From IMG/VR virus record IMGVR_UViG_3300042889_002533, positions 20,921 to 84,920 of that record: 64,000 bases of DNA. One strand, 5' to 3'. The DNA comes from a virus. Positions 45,681 to 54,417 of the stretch are shown here, in pieces. The translations under genes were made by a program, and so were the position numbers. How positions within the stretch are numbered: the stretch's first letter is position 1; each line of letters opens with the position of its first letter. The notes beneath the pieces were generated by a model. That model was not told the origin of the DNA, searched no databases, and saw nothing but the letters and a program-made list of their open reading frames with translations.

Positions 45681-45938
45681 ATGACAGACACTATTAGAAA
45701 AGCAATTTTATCTTCAGGATTTTTGATATGCCCGGGATGCAATGGCGAAGGAGAAATTGGTTGTTGGAGCGGCCATGAATCATTTTCAACATGTTATTTT
45801 TGTGCAGGACATGGAATGATTCGATCCTTAAAGAAAGTAAAACAAAGGAAAGAATGTATAATTTGTCAAGGGAAAGGATGTCTGGGCGGTTGCAACCACA
45901 GAGGATATCACGAATGGGAAAGTTACGAATTGGTATGA
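45681..45938 (+). CDS. Zinc-finger protein, DnaJ-type cysteines
   Basis: 85 residues with CPGCNGEGEIGC, CYFCAGHG and CIICQGKGCLGGC: CxxCxGxG units like those of the DnaJ central domain. Probably binds two zinc ions. Role unknown. Confidence 0.78.
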   Translation: MTDTIRKAILSSGFLICPGCNGEGEIGCWSGHESFSTCYFCAGHGMIRSLKKVKQRKECIICQGKGCLGGCNHRGYHEWESYELV

Positions 45939-46114
45939 AACATTACACAGCAGAATGGTTACTAGTACTTGCACTAATTACATTGCTTATTACAGCATTT
46001 TTAGTTGCTCAACAAAGAGATGATCTTAAAGCCGAAGCGGTAAAGCGTGGAGCCGCAGAATGGGTTGCCGATTATAATGGCATCACCACATTTAAATGGA
46101 AAGAAAAACAATGA
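45935..46114 (+). CDS. Small single-pass membrane protein
   Basis: 59 residues with one membrane segment (WLLVLALITLLITAFLVA) and a charged C-terminus. Overlaps neighbours by 4 bp on both sides. Confidence 0.72.
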   Translation: MKHYTAEWLLVLALITLLITAFLVAQQRDDLKAEAVKRGAAEWVADYNGITTFKWKEKQ

Positions 46115-46704
46115 AACCGATTACACTATACCTAATTCGCCATGGGCAGAGCGAAGGCAATGTTAATACTCAAGTCTATTATGATAAGAATGATTGTGAT
46201 ATCGAATTGACTGCGCTGGGTCACTCTCAAAGTTTAGGCGCCGGTGCAGAGCTAGCACGCATGATTGACCACACTGCACCAAGGATCATTTGCAGCGCAT
46301 ACATGCGTGCTAAGCAAACTGCAAGCGGTATATACAGTGTATTGGCAGAAGATCATCAACCAAGCCTACAAGAGGATGTATTGCTACGAGAACGAGAGTG
46401 GGGTAGCCTGCGAACAGTTGTAGATAATCGACACCTCAAGCGTGAAGAACACTTTAACTTTTATTATCGTGCACAAGGTGGAGAAAGCTTTGCTGATGCC
46501 TATACACGTGTAGTGTTATTTTTCCAATGGCTGGAGCTCCGTCGGCTGCGCAATCCACACGATGACAGCCCAATCGTCATTGTTTCACATGGTGAATGGA
46601 TCCGCCTTGCATTGATGTATCTGGATGGAAATACTGTTGAGTACTTTACAGTCAACCGTAAGAATCCAAAAAATTGTGTTATTCACACGCGCACACTATC
46701 ATAA
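46111..46704 (+). CDS. Histidine phosphatase superfamily protein
   Basis: 197 residues. LIRHGQSEGN near residues 8-17 with the phospho-acceptor His, CSAYMRAKQTA near 61, and VSHGEWIRL near 155 with the second His. Phosphoglycerate mutase-like fold; the substrate is unknown. Confidence 0.88.
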   Translation: MKPITLYLIRHGQSEGNVNTQVYYDKNDCDIELTALGHSQSLGAGAELARMIDHTAPRIICSAYMRAKQTASGIYSVLAEDHQPSLQEDVLLREREWGSLRTVVDNRHLKREEHFNFYYRAQGGESFADAYTRVVLFFQWLELRRLRNPHDDSPIVIVSHGEWIRLALMYLDGNTVEYFTVNRKNPKNCVIHTRTLS

Positions 46705-46709
46705 AGTCC

Positions 46710-46746
46710 TTTACATTCTCAAGAAAATATATTATAATAAATCGTA
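46710..46746 (+). promoter_or_regulatory. Promoter TTTACA-17-TATAAT, near-leaderless
   Basis: TTTACA (46710-46715), TATAAT (46733-46738), then 8 bp to the ATG at 46747. Confidence 0.78.
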
Positions 46747-47016
46747 ATGAAAATTAAACATACAAAAGAAACTCTAAAAACCGCACTGCAAGCCGGTGCG
46801 CACTCTGTAACCTTTACTAAGCTGGATGGTTCTGTTCGCGAAATGATTGCTTCACTGCATGCATCGGATATCCCAGCTGAGCATACACCCAAAGGAACTG
46901 GTATGGCCAGTGATGGTGCAGACGCTCCATTGCGTGCATATGATATTCCAAATGCTGGATGGCGCAGTATCAATGTTAGCACAGTTACCAGCGTGATTCC
47001 ATTCAATAACGCATGA
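46747..47016 (+). CDS. SH3-like beta-barrel (WYL_2-type) protein
   Basis: 89 residues. VTFTKLDGSVREMIASLH, IPAEHTP, and AYDIPNAGWRSINVSTV match a small Sm/SH3-like barrel family (WYL_2) frequent in phages, function unknown. Confidence 0.75.
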   Translation: MKIKHTKETLKTALQAGAHSVTFTKLDGSVREMIASLHASDIPAEHTPKGTGMASDGADAPLRAYDIPNAGWRSINVSTVTSVIPFNNA

Positions 47017-48233
47017 GCATTCAATTTAAAGCAGGGCGCGTATTAGCGCCTGACAGCAAATGGACTGGAGAAGAACCGGATTGGCATGGGTGGGAAAAGT
47101 GGGACACTGAAAAGTTCTATCGTACTCGTCAACGTGCATTGCAATTCTATAACTATTATCTTGATGCGACATCAATGAAGCCGATGGTGTTAGGGTGGAT
47201 GAAGAAGGAAGGTTACTCCCAAACCGAGATCAGTACAATTAAAGACGCCAGTCCAAATGTATTGCCAAGTACTGTCGGCAAACTTGTACGCTGTCTTGAG
47301 CACGGTATGCCAAGCCTTCATCCTGAAGCGCACCAATACTTTGCGGCATTGCCTTTTCATGAACATCCACCAACCGCTAAGGATGACCGTATCATAGCAA
47401 AAAGTGAAATTAACAATGCTCTTGCCGTATTGAGTAATGCCAAGTATGTTGCTGCTCAAGAAAACAATACACCTAAAGCATATGTACCGTCTCCATTGGA
47501 GCGTATTAAAAATAAAGTTGAAAAGGAAATTGTTGGCGCACTACTTGATCCGCTGCTTGATGCATGGTGCGATACAAGTGTTGAGGTTGCAACTGTTAAT
47601 CTTGTAAGTTACTTGCGTGATGGCAAGGTACCAACCCAAGGCTGCAAGTTTATCCTTGAATGGTTGAACGCAGTACATGCTGAGTATAATGGTGCTTATA
47701 CCAAAGAAGACGCACAACTGGTTGAAGGGTATAGTTACCTGTCACGCGCCGATTTGCGCAAGATTGTCAAGAACCTTGAAGTTATGATTGGAGATGTCAA
47801 TGCGCATGCCAAGATTAAGGTTAGCATGCGCAAGCCGCGCGTTAAGAAGGTTAAGGATGCAAGCAAACAAGTTGCTAAACTTAAGTACCAAACCAACAGC
47901 AGCGAATATAACATTGACAGCATCAATCCATCACGTATCCCTACAGCTCAGCGATTGTATGTGTTCAATACCAAGACGCGTCAACTAGGTGTATACTTTG
48001 CAAAAGGAAGTGCTGGTTTTGAAGTTAAAGGCACTAGCATCAATGGTTATGACGCTGCTGCTAGTTATATTGCCACTCTGCGCAAACCTAAAGACCTGCT
48101 AAATGCGGTACTAAGCAATGCACCAAAGGCACTTGATAAAACGATTGAAGCCGCTAAGTTGAAAAAGAGGCCTGCAAATGGCCGATTCAACCAACACACT
48201 GTCCTACTTAAAGTAGTTGAAAACAAGCTATAA
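47013..48233 (+). CDS. Conserved protein upstream of gp33
   Basis: 406 residues, unknown family. The N-terminal half is helical with a charged linker (residues about 265-300, Lys-rich, MRKPRVKKVKDASKQVAK). The C-terminal part (RLYVFNTKTRQLGVYFAKG) is beta-rich. It lies directly before gp33, gp59 and gp32 genes, so a role in replication or transcription is plausible but unproven. Confidence 0.75.
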   Translation: MSIQFKAGRVLAPDSKWTGEEPDWHGWEKWDTEKFYRTRQRALQFYNYYLDATSMKPMVLGWMKKEGYSQTEISTIKDASPNVLPSTVGKLVRCLEHGMPSLHPEAHQYFAALPFHEHPPTAKDDRIIAKSEINNALAVLSNAKYVAAQENNTPKAYVPSPLERIKNKVEKEIVGALLDPLLDAWCDTSVEVATVNLVSYLRDGKVPTQGCKFILEWLNAVHAEYNGAYTKEDAQLVEGYSYLSRADLRKIVKNLEVMIGDVNAHAKIKVSMRKPRVKKVKDASKQVAKLKYQTNSSEYNIDSINPSRIPTAQRLYVFNTKTRQLGVYFAKGSAGFEVKGTSINGYDAAASYIATLRKPKDLLNAVLSNAPKALDKTIEAAKLKKRPANGRFNQHTVLLKVVENKL

Positions 48234-48472
48234 TGACTGAAGAACTACATATTAAAGTATTAAGCAAGCAAGAATTTGCATTGCAAATTGAGAGCCGTGT
48301 CAAGCGCAAAGAAATGGGTTACCTAGAAGCCATCATTGACTATTGTGACTCCAACGGATTGGAAGCCGCTGATGTACACAAGTTGGTGGTTGGCAGTCTT
48401 AAGGACAAACTTGAAGCAGAAGCACAGCGCAATAATTTATTACCCAAATCATCTACTGGAATCTTTGCGTGA
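48233..48472 (+). CDS. 33: T4 gp33-like late transcription co-activator
   Basis: 79 residues. MGYLEAIIDYCDSNGLEAADVHKLV, LKDKLEAEAQRNNLLP and the S-S/T-x-I end match the gp33 family, which links the sliding clamp to RNA polymerase at late promoters. Its presence fits the TATAAATA promoters seen here. Overlaps the 406-residue gene by 1 bp. Confidence 0.82.
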   Translation: MTEELHIKVLSKQEFALQIESRVKRKEMGYLEAIIDYCDSNGLEAADVHKLVVGSLKDKLEAEAQRNNLLPKSSTGIFA

Positions 48473-49116
48473 TTTGTTTGTCTACTGAAACTGGAGTTGC
48501 ACCGTTTGATGTGTGGAGTATCTATACAGCAATCAACCTGCATTTTAAAAAAGGTGGGAGCTATGATGCATTCAAGTTTAACTTTAAAGGCCCGCGACTA
48601 AAGCGCGAAACCTTTATGACTAATCGTAACCGCTACTCCTTTGAAAAATTAGCACGTGCTTATCCCAAAAAGAATGACTTGATTTGCTACTTTACGAGCA
48701 ATGTGATAGCTGGCAATGTATGGATCAACAACATGAATGATAGCGTTTATGCTGAATGGTCTTCACGCATTCAATCATTGGACTATCGCTTTAACTCTGA
48801 AATGAGCGATGCAGCATTGCTTGCTGAGCGCAATGGTTATTTGTTTGACCAACTCTTTAAGCCGCGTGATAAGAGCGAGGTGCCTGCAATCTATAAACTA
48901 TATCAAGCTGAAAAAGTAAGCCTTGAATCATTGGTAATACTAGACAATCTACTCAACTATACTAAGAGTATAAATAACAATCTTAGTGATCCGCTCGAAA
49001 TATCAAGTGATATTTCACACCGCGTCATTAAGTATAAACCTTTTCTACGTTCAGAAATGAATGTAGAAAAACACAAAAAGGTTGTAATTAATTTGTTTAC
49101 AAGTGTAAGCAAATAG
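48469..49116 (+). CDS. 59: T4 gp59-like helicase loader
   Basis: 215 residues (T4 gp59 has 217). APFDVWSIYTAINLHFKKGGSYDAFKFNFKG at the start, then NRYSFEKLARAYPKK, is the family pattern. It loads the replicative helicase on gp32-coated forks. GTG start overlapping the previous stop (GTGA). Position between gp33 and gp32 genes supports the call. Confidence 0.82.
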   Translation: MICLSTETGVAPFDVWSIYTAINLHFKKGGSYDAFKFNFKGPRLKRETFMTNRNRYSFEKLARAYPKKNDLICYFTSNVIAGNVWINNMNDSVYAEWSSRIQSLDYRFNSEMSDAALLAERNGYLFDQLFKPRDKSEVPAIYKLYQAEKVSLESLVILDNLLNYTKSINNNLSDPLEISSDISHRVIKYKPFLRSEMNVEKHKKVVINLFTSVSK

Positions 49117-49124
49117 ATTATAAT
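49096..49124 (+). promoter_or_regulatory. Promoter for gp32 (TTTACA-17-TATAAT)
   Basis: TTTACA (49096-49101) inside the end of gp59 gene, TATAAT (49119-49124), about 40 bp before the ATG at 49164. Confidence 0.78.
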
Positions 49125-49163
49125 AAAACACAACGCAATACAAAACAACACACTGTAAATAAT

Positions 49164-50099
49164 ATGTCATTTGAACAACTAAAACAAAATCGTTCCGCCG
49201 CAATTAGCAAACTTGTTAATGCAGCAGAAAAAGTCGGTGGTGCAACCAAAACATATGGCGATGATCGTCTATGGGCACCAGCAGTTGATAAAGCAGGCAA
49301 TGGTTATGCAATCATTCGTTTCCTTCCAGCCAAAGAAGGTGATGACCTGCCATGGGCACGTTTCTGGGATCACGGATTCAAGGGGCCAACCGGTCGTTGG
49401 TATATTGAAAACAGTTTGACTAGCATTGGTCAACCTGATCCCGTTAGCGAAATCAATAGCATTCTATGGAATAGCGGTAATGAAAAGGACAAGGAAATTG
49501 CACGTGACCGCAAGCGTCGCCTGCATTATGTATCCAACATTCTGGTGATTAGTGATCCTGCAAATCCAGCCAATGAAGGCAAGGTTTTCCTCTATAAGTA
49601 TGGAAAGAAAATCTTTGATAAAATCATGGATATTATGCAGCCGCAATTCCAAGACGAGACACCAGTCAATCCATTTGACTTTTGGGCGGGAGCAAACTTC
49701 CGTTTGAAGATTCGCAACTTTGAAGGTTATCGTAACTATGATAAGAGTGAATTTGACAAGGCGAGCGAATTGTATAATGGTGATGAAGCGCAACTTGAGG
49801 AAACCTATGGGCAACTATACACTTTGAGTGACTTTACCGATCCAAGCAATTACAAGTCATATGCTGAATTGAAGCGTAAGCTTGTTGAAGTTCTTGGTGC
49901 AGAAGCAGCTGGCACATCACATGAAAGTGAAAGTGTCGAAGCTCCAGCACGAAGCGTTGTTGGTCGCACTGTTGAAGCAGCTGAACCACAACGTACTGTT
50001 CAAAGCAGCTATGAAACAACTGAAACTGTTACCAGCTCAGCATCTGATGATGACGACGATGACAGCCTTAGCTACTTTGCTAAATTGGCTCAAAGCTAA
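49164..50099 (+). CDS. 32: T4 gp32-like single-stranded DNA-binding protein
   Basis: 311 residues. Basic N-terminal cooperativity arm (FEQLKQNRSAAISKL), OB core with GYAIIRFLPAK, HGFKGPTGRWYIENSL and EGKVFLYKYGKKI, and an acidic C-terminal tail (ASDDDDDDSL), all as in T4 gp32. The zinc-site cysteines of T4 gp32 are absent: the region after WYIE reads NSLTSIGQPDPVSEIN. It coats ssDNA and coordinates replication proteins. A strong terminator follows. Confidence 0.92.
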   Translation: MSFEQLKQNRSAAISKLVNAAEKVGGATKTYGDDRLWAPAVDKAGNGYAIIRFLPAKEGDDLPWARFWDHGFKGPTGRWYIENSLTSIGQPDPVSEINSILWNSGNEKDKEIARDRKRRLHYVSNILVISDPANPANEGKVFLYKYGKKIFDKIMDIMQPQFQDETPVNPFDFWAGANFRLKIRNFEGYRNYDKSEFDKASELYNGDEAQLEETYGQLYTLSDFTDPSNYKSYAELKRKLVEVLGAEAAGTSHESESVEAPARSVVGRTVEAAEPQRTVQSSYETTETVTSSASDDDDDDSLSYFAKLAQS

Positions 50100-50113
50100 T
50101 CTATAAAAAATCT

Positions 50114-50150
50114 AAAATGCGCAAAGGGTTTGTTATCCTTTGCGCATTTT
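50114..50150 (+). terminator. Rho-independent terminator after gp32
   Basis: Perfect 14-bp stem AAAATGCGCAAAGG/CCTTTGCGCATTTT. Confidence 0.92.
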
Positions 50151-50152
50151 AG

Positions 50153-50160
50153 TATAAATA
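50153..50160 (+). promoter_or_regulatory. T4-type late promoter (TATAAATA)
   Basis: Immediately after the gp32 terminator, 12 bp before the ATG at 50173. Confidence 0.65.
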
Positions 50161-50172
50161 TGATGAGACTGT

Positions 50173-50436
50173 ATGAAACCGTATATTAGAGTATTTAGCA
50201 TTGGTACATGCAAAGATTGTGCAGCTTATCATCAGATCGTACATGAGTTTGCAATGCAATATGACATTGAATATGCTATAGTTGATGTTGACCGTGAAGA
50301 AAATTTGCATGAAATATTGCAACGAAAACTGCAATATATTCCTTCTACTCTGATATTCAAAGATGGCGTTTTATCCCACCAAGCTGGAGAAATATTAACA
50401 AAAGAATCACTATATAAACTTGTGTATGATATTTGA
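50173..50436 (+). CDS. Glutaredoxin/thioredoxin-like protein
   Basis: 87 residues. Active site TCKDC near residues 11-15, and the cis-proline loop YIPSTLIFKDG near 56, as in thioredoxin-fold proteins. May reduce phage ribonucleotide reductase or other targets. Confidence 0.85.
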   Translation: MKPYIRVFSIGTCKDCAAYHQIVHEFAMQYDIEYAIVDVDREENLHEILQRKLQYIPSTLIFKDGVLSHQAGEILTKESLYKLVYDI

Positions 50437-50674
50437 AGAAGGCTCTTTTGATTTTGGTTTTACTGCGGTTCATGAACTTGAACTTGAAAGTGTTCAGGCT
50501 GCAGCAAATAGCAATGCGGTTGCTCAAAACAAATTAGAGAAAATGTATAAGGCAATACTCCCACTGTTGGATAATCTTAAAAAGAATCCAGAAAAGGACT
50601 ATATTTTTTGGCCACAACGAATGGACAAAATAGAAAAGTTTGAGCGGATGATTGAAGAGATATACAACGGCTAG
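50426..50674 (+). CDS. Conserved T4-like hypothetical protein
   Basis: 82 residues beginning MIFEEGSFDFGFTAV, with a helical C-terminus LDNLKKNPEKDYIFWPQRMDK. Proteins of this pattern are found beside gp33/gp32 regions of T4-like phages; function unknown. Overlaps the glutaredoxin gene by 11 bp and the leftward PAAR gene by 4 bp. Confidence 0.75.
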   Translation: MIFEEGSFDFGFTAVHELELESVQAAANSNAVAQNKLEKMYKAILPLLDNLKKNPEKDYIFWPQRMDKIEKFERMIEEIYNG

Positions 50675-50970
50675 CCTGCATATACATTGCTACTTGCTAC
50701 GCATAGAGAAGGAGTAAAAGTACCAGTGTGACTATCAAGTGCATCACCATTACAATGTGCAGGGCGTCCATTTATGAATACACTCCCACTGCCAACTATA
50801 GCAATTTCTCCGCATAGTGTAGTGTCACCAATTGCTACAGCTTGATAGCCATCAATGTATACCGTATTTCCATTACCGGCATATGGTGAATTGATATGAG
50901 GAGTACCGCCACTAAGCGGCGTATGCGTTGTAGCATAATCAGCACCAACTCTTGCAATACTCTTTCCCAT
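50671..50970 (-). CDS. PAAR-domain spike tip protein
   Basis: 99 residues. GKSIARVGADYATTH at the start, repeated short beta strands with VYIDGYQAVAIGDTT, VFINGRPAHCNGDALDSH: the PAAR cone that caps contractile-tail spikes using a metal held by His/Cys. Last gene of the leftward tail operon, 2 bp after the tape measure gene. Confidence 0.9.
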   Translation of the reverse strand: MGKSIARVGADYATTHTPLSGGTPHINSPYAGNGNTVYIDGYQAVAIGDTTLCGEIAIVGSGSVFINGRPAHCNGDALDSHTGTFTPSLCVASSNVYAG

Positions 50971-50972
50971 AA

Positions 50973-52985
50973 TTATATGCTAGCAAATCCCATAGCACTG
51001 CCAGTCATTATAGGGTCATATGAACTGTTGCTGTTGTTTACTGAACTTTGAGTTGTATTGTTTGTATTGCCACCGTAATTATTAACAATCACAGGAGACA
51101 CTGATATGTTGTTGCTGCTATTCATCAGTTCGGCACCGGTAGTATTGCTTATAGGAGATACCGTTGGCATTTTATATTTCCATCCTGATGACCTGTAATC
51201 ATCCCATGACTCATAGCCAGCTTCTTTAGCTTTAAGTGATTTTTGATCTTCCGTTAACGAATCAGCAGCTGGCATGGTACTGCTGCTAGTTGCTTCGCCT
51301 TCCTTTGCTTTTGCTTTAAGACCAGCATATTCGTAGATACTGTCTGGTATTGCTTTTGCAACCCAAGTCATTGGATTGAGTACGCCGGCAGCTGCCGGAT
51401 CTGGCAATACATCTCGCAATACACTTTTTGCAAACCCTTCGGCAAGATTACCAGCACCGCTTACAGCATTGTTAATGGCCTCGCCCATCTTAGCCGTCAA
51501 TTCGGTTATAAGAGTTGGAATATTCATTACCCAATCAATGAGGCCGTCTATTGCTTTGCCAATCGCATCAAATACAAACGCTAAAGCTTTATTGAGGGTA
51601 TCGGTAAAAGAAAAATTATCCAATGCAACTGCAAGATCAAACGCTCCAAACATAGTAGCAATCCATGATACTGCTCCTTTAAGAGTATCCAATATACCAC
51701 CAACAAGAGTTGCCCATATGCCAGCTAGCCCAAAATTTTCAAAGGCTTTAGAGAATTTTTCAAATGAAAAGATTGATTTAAACCAGTCAAATGCGTATAT
51801 GACTGTATCAAAGATTGCATCTACGCCATCCTTAAGAAGCTGTGAGAATGAGAAACTGTCAAGTAATTTTGAAAAATTTTGAAAGCCTAATTTGTTAGCA
51901 ACCCATGATACTATATCCTTTGCGAGGTCTGCTATACCACCAACAAGACCAATTAACAATCCACTGATAGCGCCTTTAACAGCACCTAGTACGCCACCTT
52001 GTTTGTAGCCTTCGATAGCACCCATTACCGTTTCATATAGTGCGGTAATAAAAACTAACGGCTTAGCTAATACTTTCAATACACCAAATAATGCTGGTAA
52101 AATGCGAGCTATTCCTTTACCTATCGATACACCAGTTTTAAAGCCTGTTACAAATGCTCTAAGTATACCACCTAAACTTGTAAAAAATTTCGCAATATTT
52201 GGAAACATTTTAGCTAGGCGGCCGCCTATAGTCAGGCCTTCATCGGCCGCTCCAAACAATGGACGAATCATATCGCCTACAGCGCGCACTGCACCTGTGA
52301 ATTTGCCCCAGGCTTCGGTTATTTTGGTAATTGTATTTGTTACATATTTGGCGATTGCAGATTCTCTTACAAAAGCAACAGCACTTTCTCCAACTAGTTT
52401 TATGGTATTGAAAAAAGAAGTTAGTGCAGCGCGTATAGGGTTGAACGCCTTGGCTATAGCTGTTCCGAGTTTAGAAATGCCTAAACTTATTTTTTGATAT
52501 ATTGCAGTGTCTTTAATTAGAGCGCTAAACATCGCAGCCGTTTCGGTAACAAATCCTACAACAGTACCGCCAATTAAAGCTGCAGCAAAAGCAAGAATGC
52601 CACCTAAACCAGATGGTGCCTCGCCTGCGCGTGGTGACGGGCGTCGTCTCTCAGTGTCAGGCGGTGGCTCGTTGCGTGCACGCAATGCGGCAAGAAGATC
52701 TCGACGATTTTCTTCTTGCTGCATATCATTGCTGGTAAAGAATTCCAACAACTCTTTATTGCTGCGACTGATATCAGATATCAGTCGGCGCATACTAGTG
52801 ACAACCGCTAACAGCTGACCACCATTATCAACGCGTTCGCCTTCGGCTTGTGAGTTGATTAAAAGACCGCGAGTAACCAATTGGTTGGTATTGTCTATCG
52901 CGTCCATAATAACATCGCCTGAGAAGTTTAAACTTTTCAGTTGTGCGATTACTTCGACTAATTGACTACTTTCTGTATTGGCCAT
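50973..52985 (-). CDS. Predicted tail tape measure protein
   Basis: 670 residues. A helical N-terminus (about 1-130), many glycine- and alanine-rich hydrophobic segments (for example GGILAFAAALIGGTVVGFV near 128 and a cluster near 300-350), amphipathic repeats with FSFSQLL/FSFTDTL phrases, and an Asn/Ser-rich tail. Size and position after gp26-like and frameshift ORFs fit a tape measure (T4 gp29 has 590 residues). It would set tail length and pass through the membrane at infection. Confidence 0.8.
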   Translation of the reverse strand: MANTESSQLVEVIAQLKSLNFSGDVIMDAIDNTNQLVTRGLLINSQAEGERVDNGGQLLAVVTSMRRLISDISRSNKELLEFFTSNDMQQEENRRDLLAALRARNEPPPDTERRRPSPRAGEAPSGLGGILAFAAALIGGTVVGFVTETAAMFSALIKDTAIYQKISLGISKLGTAIAKAFNPIRAALTSFFNTIKLVGESAVAFVRESAIAKYVTNTITKITEAWGKFTGAVRAVGDMIRPLFGAADEGLTIGGRLAKMFPNIAKFFTSLGGILRAFVTGFKTGVSIGKGIARILPALFGVLKVLAKPLVFITALYETVMGAIEGYKQGGVLGAVKGAISGLLIGLVGGIADLAKDIVSWVANKLGFQNFSKLLDSFSFSQLLKDGVDAIFDTVIYAFDWFKSIFSFEKFSKAFENFGLAGIWATLVGGILDTLKGAVSWIATMFGAFDLAVALDNFSFTDTLNKALAFVFDAIGKAIDGLIDWVMNIPTLITELTAKMGEAINNAVSGAGNLAEGFAKSVLRDVLPDPAAAGVLNPMTWVAKAIPDSIYEYAGLKAKAKEGEATSSSTMPAADSLTEDQKSLKAKEAGYESWDDYRSSGWKYKMPTVSPISNTTGAELMNSSNNISVSPVIVNNYGGNTNNTTQSSVNNSNSSYDPIMTGSAMGFASI

Positions 52986-52994
52986 TGTGATGGT

Positions 52995-53183
52995 TTAGTT
53001 GCTATTTTTACGTTTTTGTTCTTCTTCTTTAAGGTGTGAAACAAGCAGTGAAATGTATATTTCCCTCTCCCATGGTATCATCATATCCAATTCGCTTAAT
53101 GAGTATTTGTGGTGCTGCATCAATGCAAAGTTAGTTTGGAAATAATTTACTAATGATTCATGTGAGAGGGCTAATCGAAAAAA
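52995..53183 (-). CDS. gp26 frameshift extension (tail assembly chaperone-like)
   Basis: Frame -1 relative to the end of the gp26 homologue, open from the run GCTTTTTTC at 53185-53177 to TAA at 52997-52995. It reads RLALSHESLVNYF, then MQHHKYSLSELDMM IPWEREIYISLL and a charged end, a plausible chaperone tail. An internal ATG at 53120 would give 41 residues alone but has no ribosome site. Slippage on TTTTTTC would fuse it to gp26 just before the tape measure gene, as for lambda G/GT-type proteins. Confidence 0.6.
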   Translation of the reverse strand, partial: FFRLALSHESLVNYFQTNFALMQHHKYSLSELDMMIPWEREIYISLLVSHLKEEEQKRKNSN

Positions 53184-53878
53184 GCTTTAGTGCCTACCAG
53201 TTCCAACGAGTTGTCATGGCCGCAGCCTTTGCATTTGAATTGAACAGTTTGTTTGAGCGCAGGAACTGCTGCAATGAACGCTTCAATTTTTTGCATCTGT
53301 GAGCGGTTAAGACTGTTGATGAAAACGATCAATTCAGCTTTTGATGAATTCTCAGCTGGATATACCTTCTCAGCATCAAAGATACTTTCAATACTTGCAA
53401 TAACAACTTCATTGATAAGATCACCTTGTGTCTTTTTGTCATCAGTCAATCCGCTCATATCTTTAACTCGAATGTAACGCATATTGACGCCAACAGTATC
53501 AGTAATCATAATTGTCTTTGATACCGAGTCATCAAATTTTACTGCTATTTCATCAAGGTTAATTTCAACTGGGTTTGGAGCTTCGCACGAGCTGCACTTG
53601 ACGTTGACGTTGCTAATCTCTCCAACGCTTTTGCTGCGCAACTTAAGGAAAACATATTCAAGGTCAAATGATGTTAATGCATTAACATCAACTTTTTCAA
53701 ATGTGCATGCACGAATAATATCTTTCATTGCGCCTAACATCTCGCGTGAATCTTGTGACTCTTGAGCCATCAGCAAGATCTTTTCTTCTTTTACGAGAAA
53801 TGGGCGATATTCAATAGCCTTCTTTGTGGAAGGAATTTCAACGGTATACTTTGGGGATTCTAGGATTGGTAATGCCAT
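53171..53878 (-). CDS. 26: T4 gp26-like baseplate hub protein
   Basis: 235 residues of the T4 base plate protein family. N-terminal LPILESPKYTVEIPSTKKAIEYRPFLVKEEK, two zinc-ribbon cysteine pairs (CSSCEAP near 94 and CKGCGHD near 218). Expected role in hub assembly. It lies upstream of the frameshift extension and tape measure genes. A late-like TATAAATT lies at 53891-53884 on the minus strand. Confidence 0.85.
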   Translation of the reverse strand: MALPILESPKYTVEIPSTKKAIEYRPFLVKEEKILLMAQESQDSREMLGAMKDIIRACTFEKVDVNALTSFDLEYVFLKLRSKSVGEISNVNVKCSSCEAPNPVEINLDEIAVKFDDSVSKTIMITDTVGVNMRYIRVKDMSGLTDDKKTQGDLINEVVIASIESIFDAEKVYPAENSSKAELIVFINSLNRSQMQKIEAFIAAVPALKQTVQFKCKGCGHDNSLELVGTKAFFD

Positions 53879-53899
53879 AATTTAATTTATAATATATTT

Positions 53900-54415
53900 T
53901 TAAGTTAGTTTTCGTGATGACCACGTGTTGTATGTAAACACTATTGTTAATTTTTGAACGCTATTTTCTGAAGAGTTGTCTAGTTCGATAGAATTAACTC
54001 CAACAGGCCATGCATATGGAAGTGTGACTTCATATATTGGTTTGTCTGTTTCATCCAACTGTTGTATTATAACTGTTGTTGCAAATTTTTTAGTATACTC
54101 AACCAAGTATGATACTGGATTTATTATCTTAACAAGCCATTGGTCAAAAAGGTTTTTAACATAATAGTCATTTGTTAAATAAAACACACAAGTAACATCC
54201 TCATCGCTATAACCAGTTGGTACTTTGTTTTCATTACGCCAAACAGAAAAGTCCGTTGTAAGTATTTGTCTCCCTGGCAGCGTACAGCTTTCGCACAATA
54301 GGTTAAGATCTTTTCCATCATCAATTGGATTGGAAATGATAATATTAAAGCGATTACCACGTGATAAACCGGATCGTTTTATAATGGTACTTTGTAAGTC
54401 TTGTATAGATCCCAT
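53900..54415 (-). CDS. Tail tube protein, gp19 family
   Basis: 171 residues. CESCTLPGRQILTTDFSV, VPTGYSDEDVTCVFYLTNDYY and the end ITLPYAWPVGV-type strand VNSIELDNSSENSVQKLTI resemble the T4 gp19 tube fold (compare T4 LWPTNVGELQLDW). It may be the main tube protein or the tube initiator (gp54-type). Confidence 0.75.
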   Translation of the reverse strand: MGSIQDLQSTIIKRSGLSRGNRFNIIISNPIDDGKDLNLLCESCTLPGRQILTTDFSVWRNENKVPTGYSDEDVTCVFYLTNDYYVKNLFDQWLVKIINPVSYLVEYTKKFATTVIIQQLDETDKPIYEVTLPYAWPVGVNSIELDNSSENSVQKLTIVFTYNTWSSRKLT

Positions 54416-54417
54416 GG

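Noticed and set aside
48967-48976. TATAAATA inside the gp59 gene
   Set aside because: Could be a late promoter for gp32, but gp32 has a better sigma70-type promoter nearer; left out as chance occurrence in AT-rich coding DNA.
51376-52818. Plus-strand ORFs opposite the tape measure gene
   Set aside because: Shadows of the 670-residue minus-strand gene, whose composition and neighbours are convincing.
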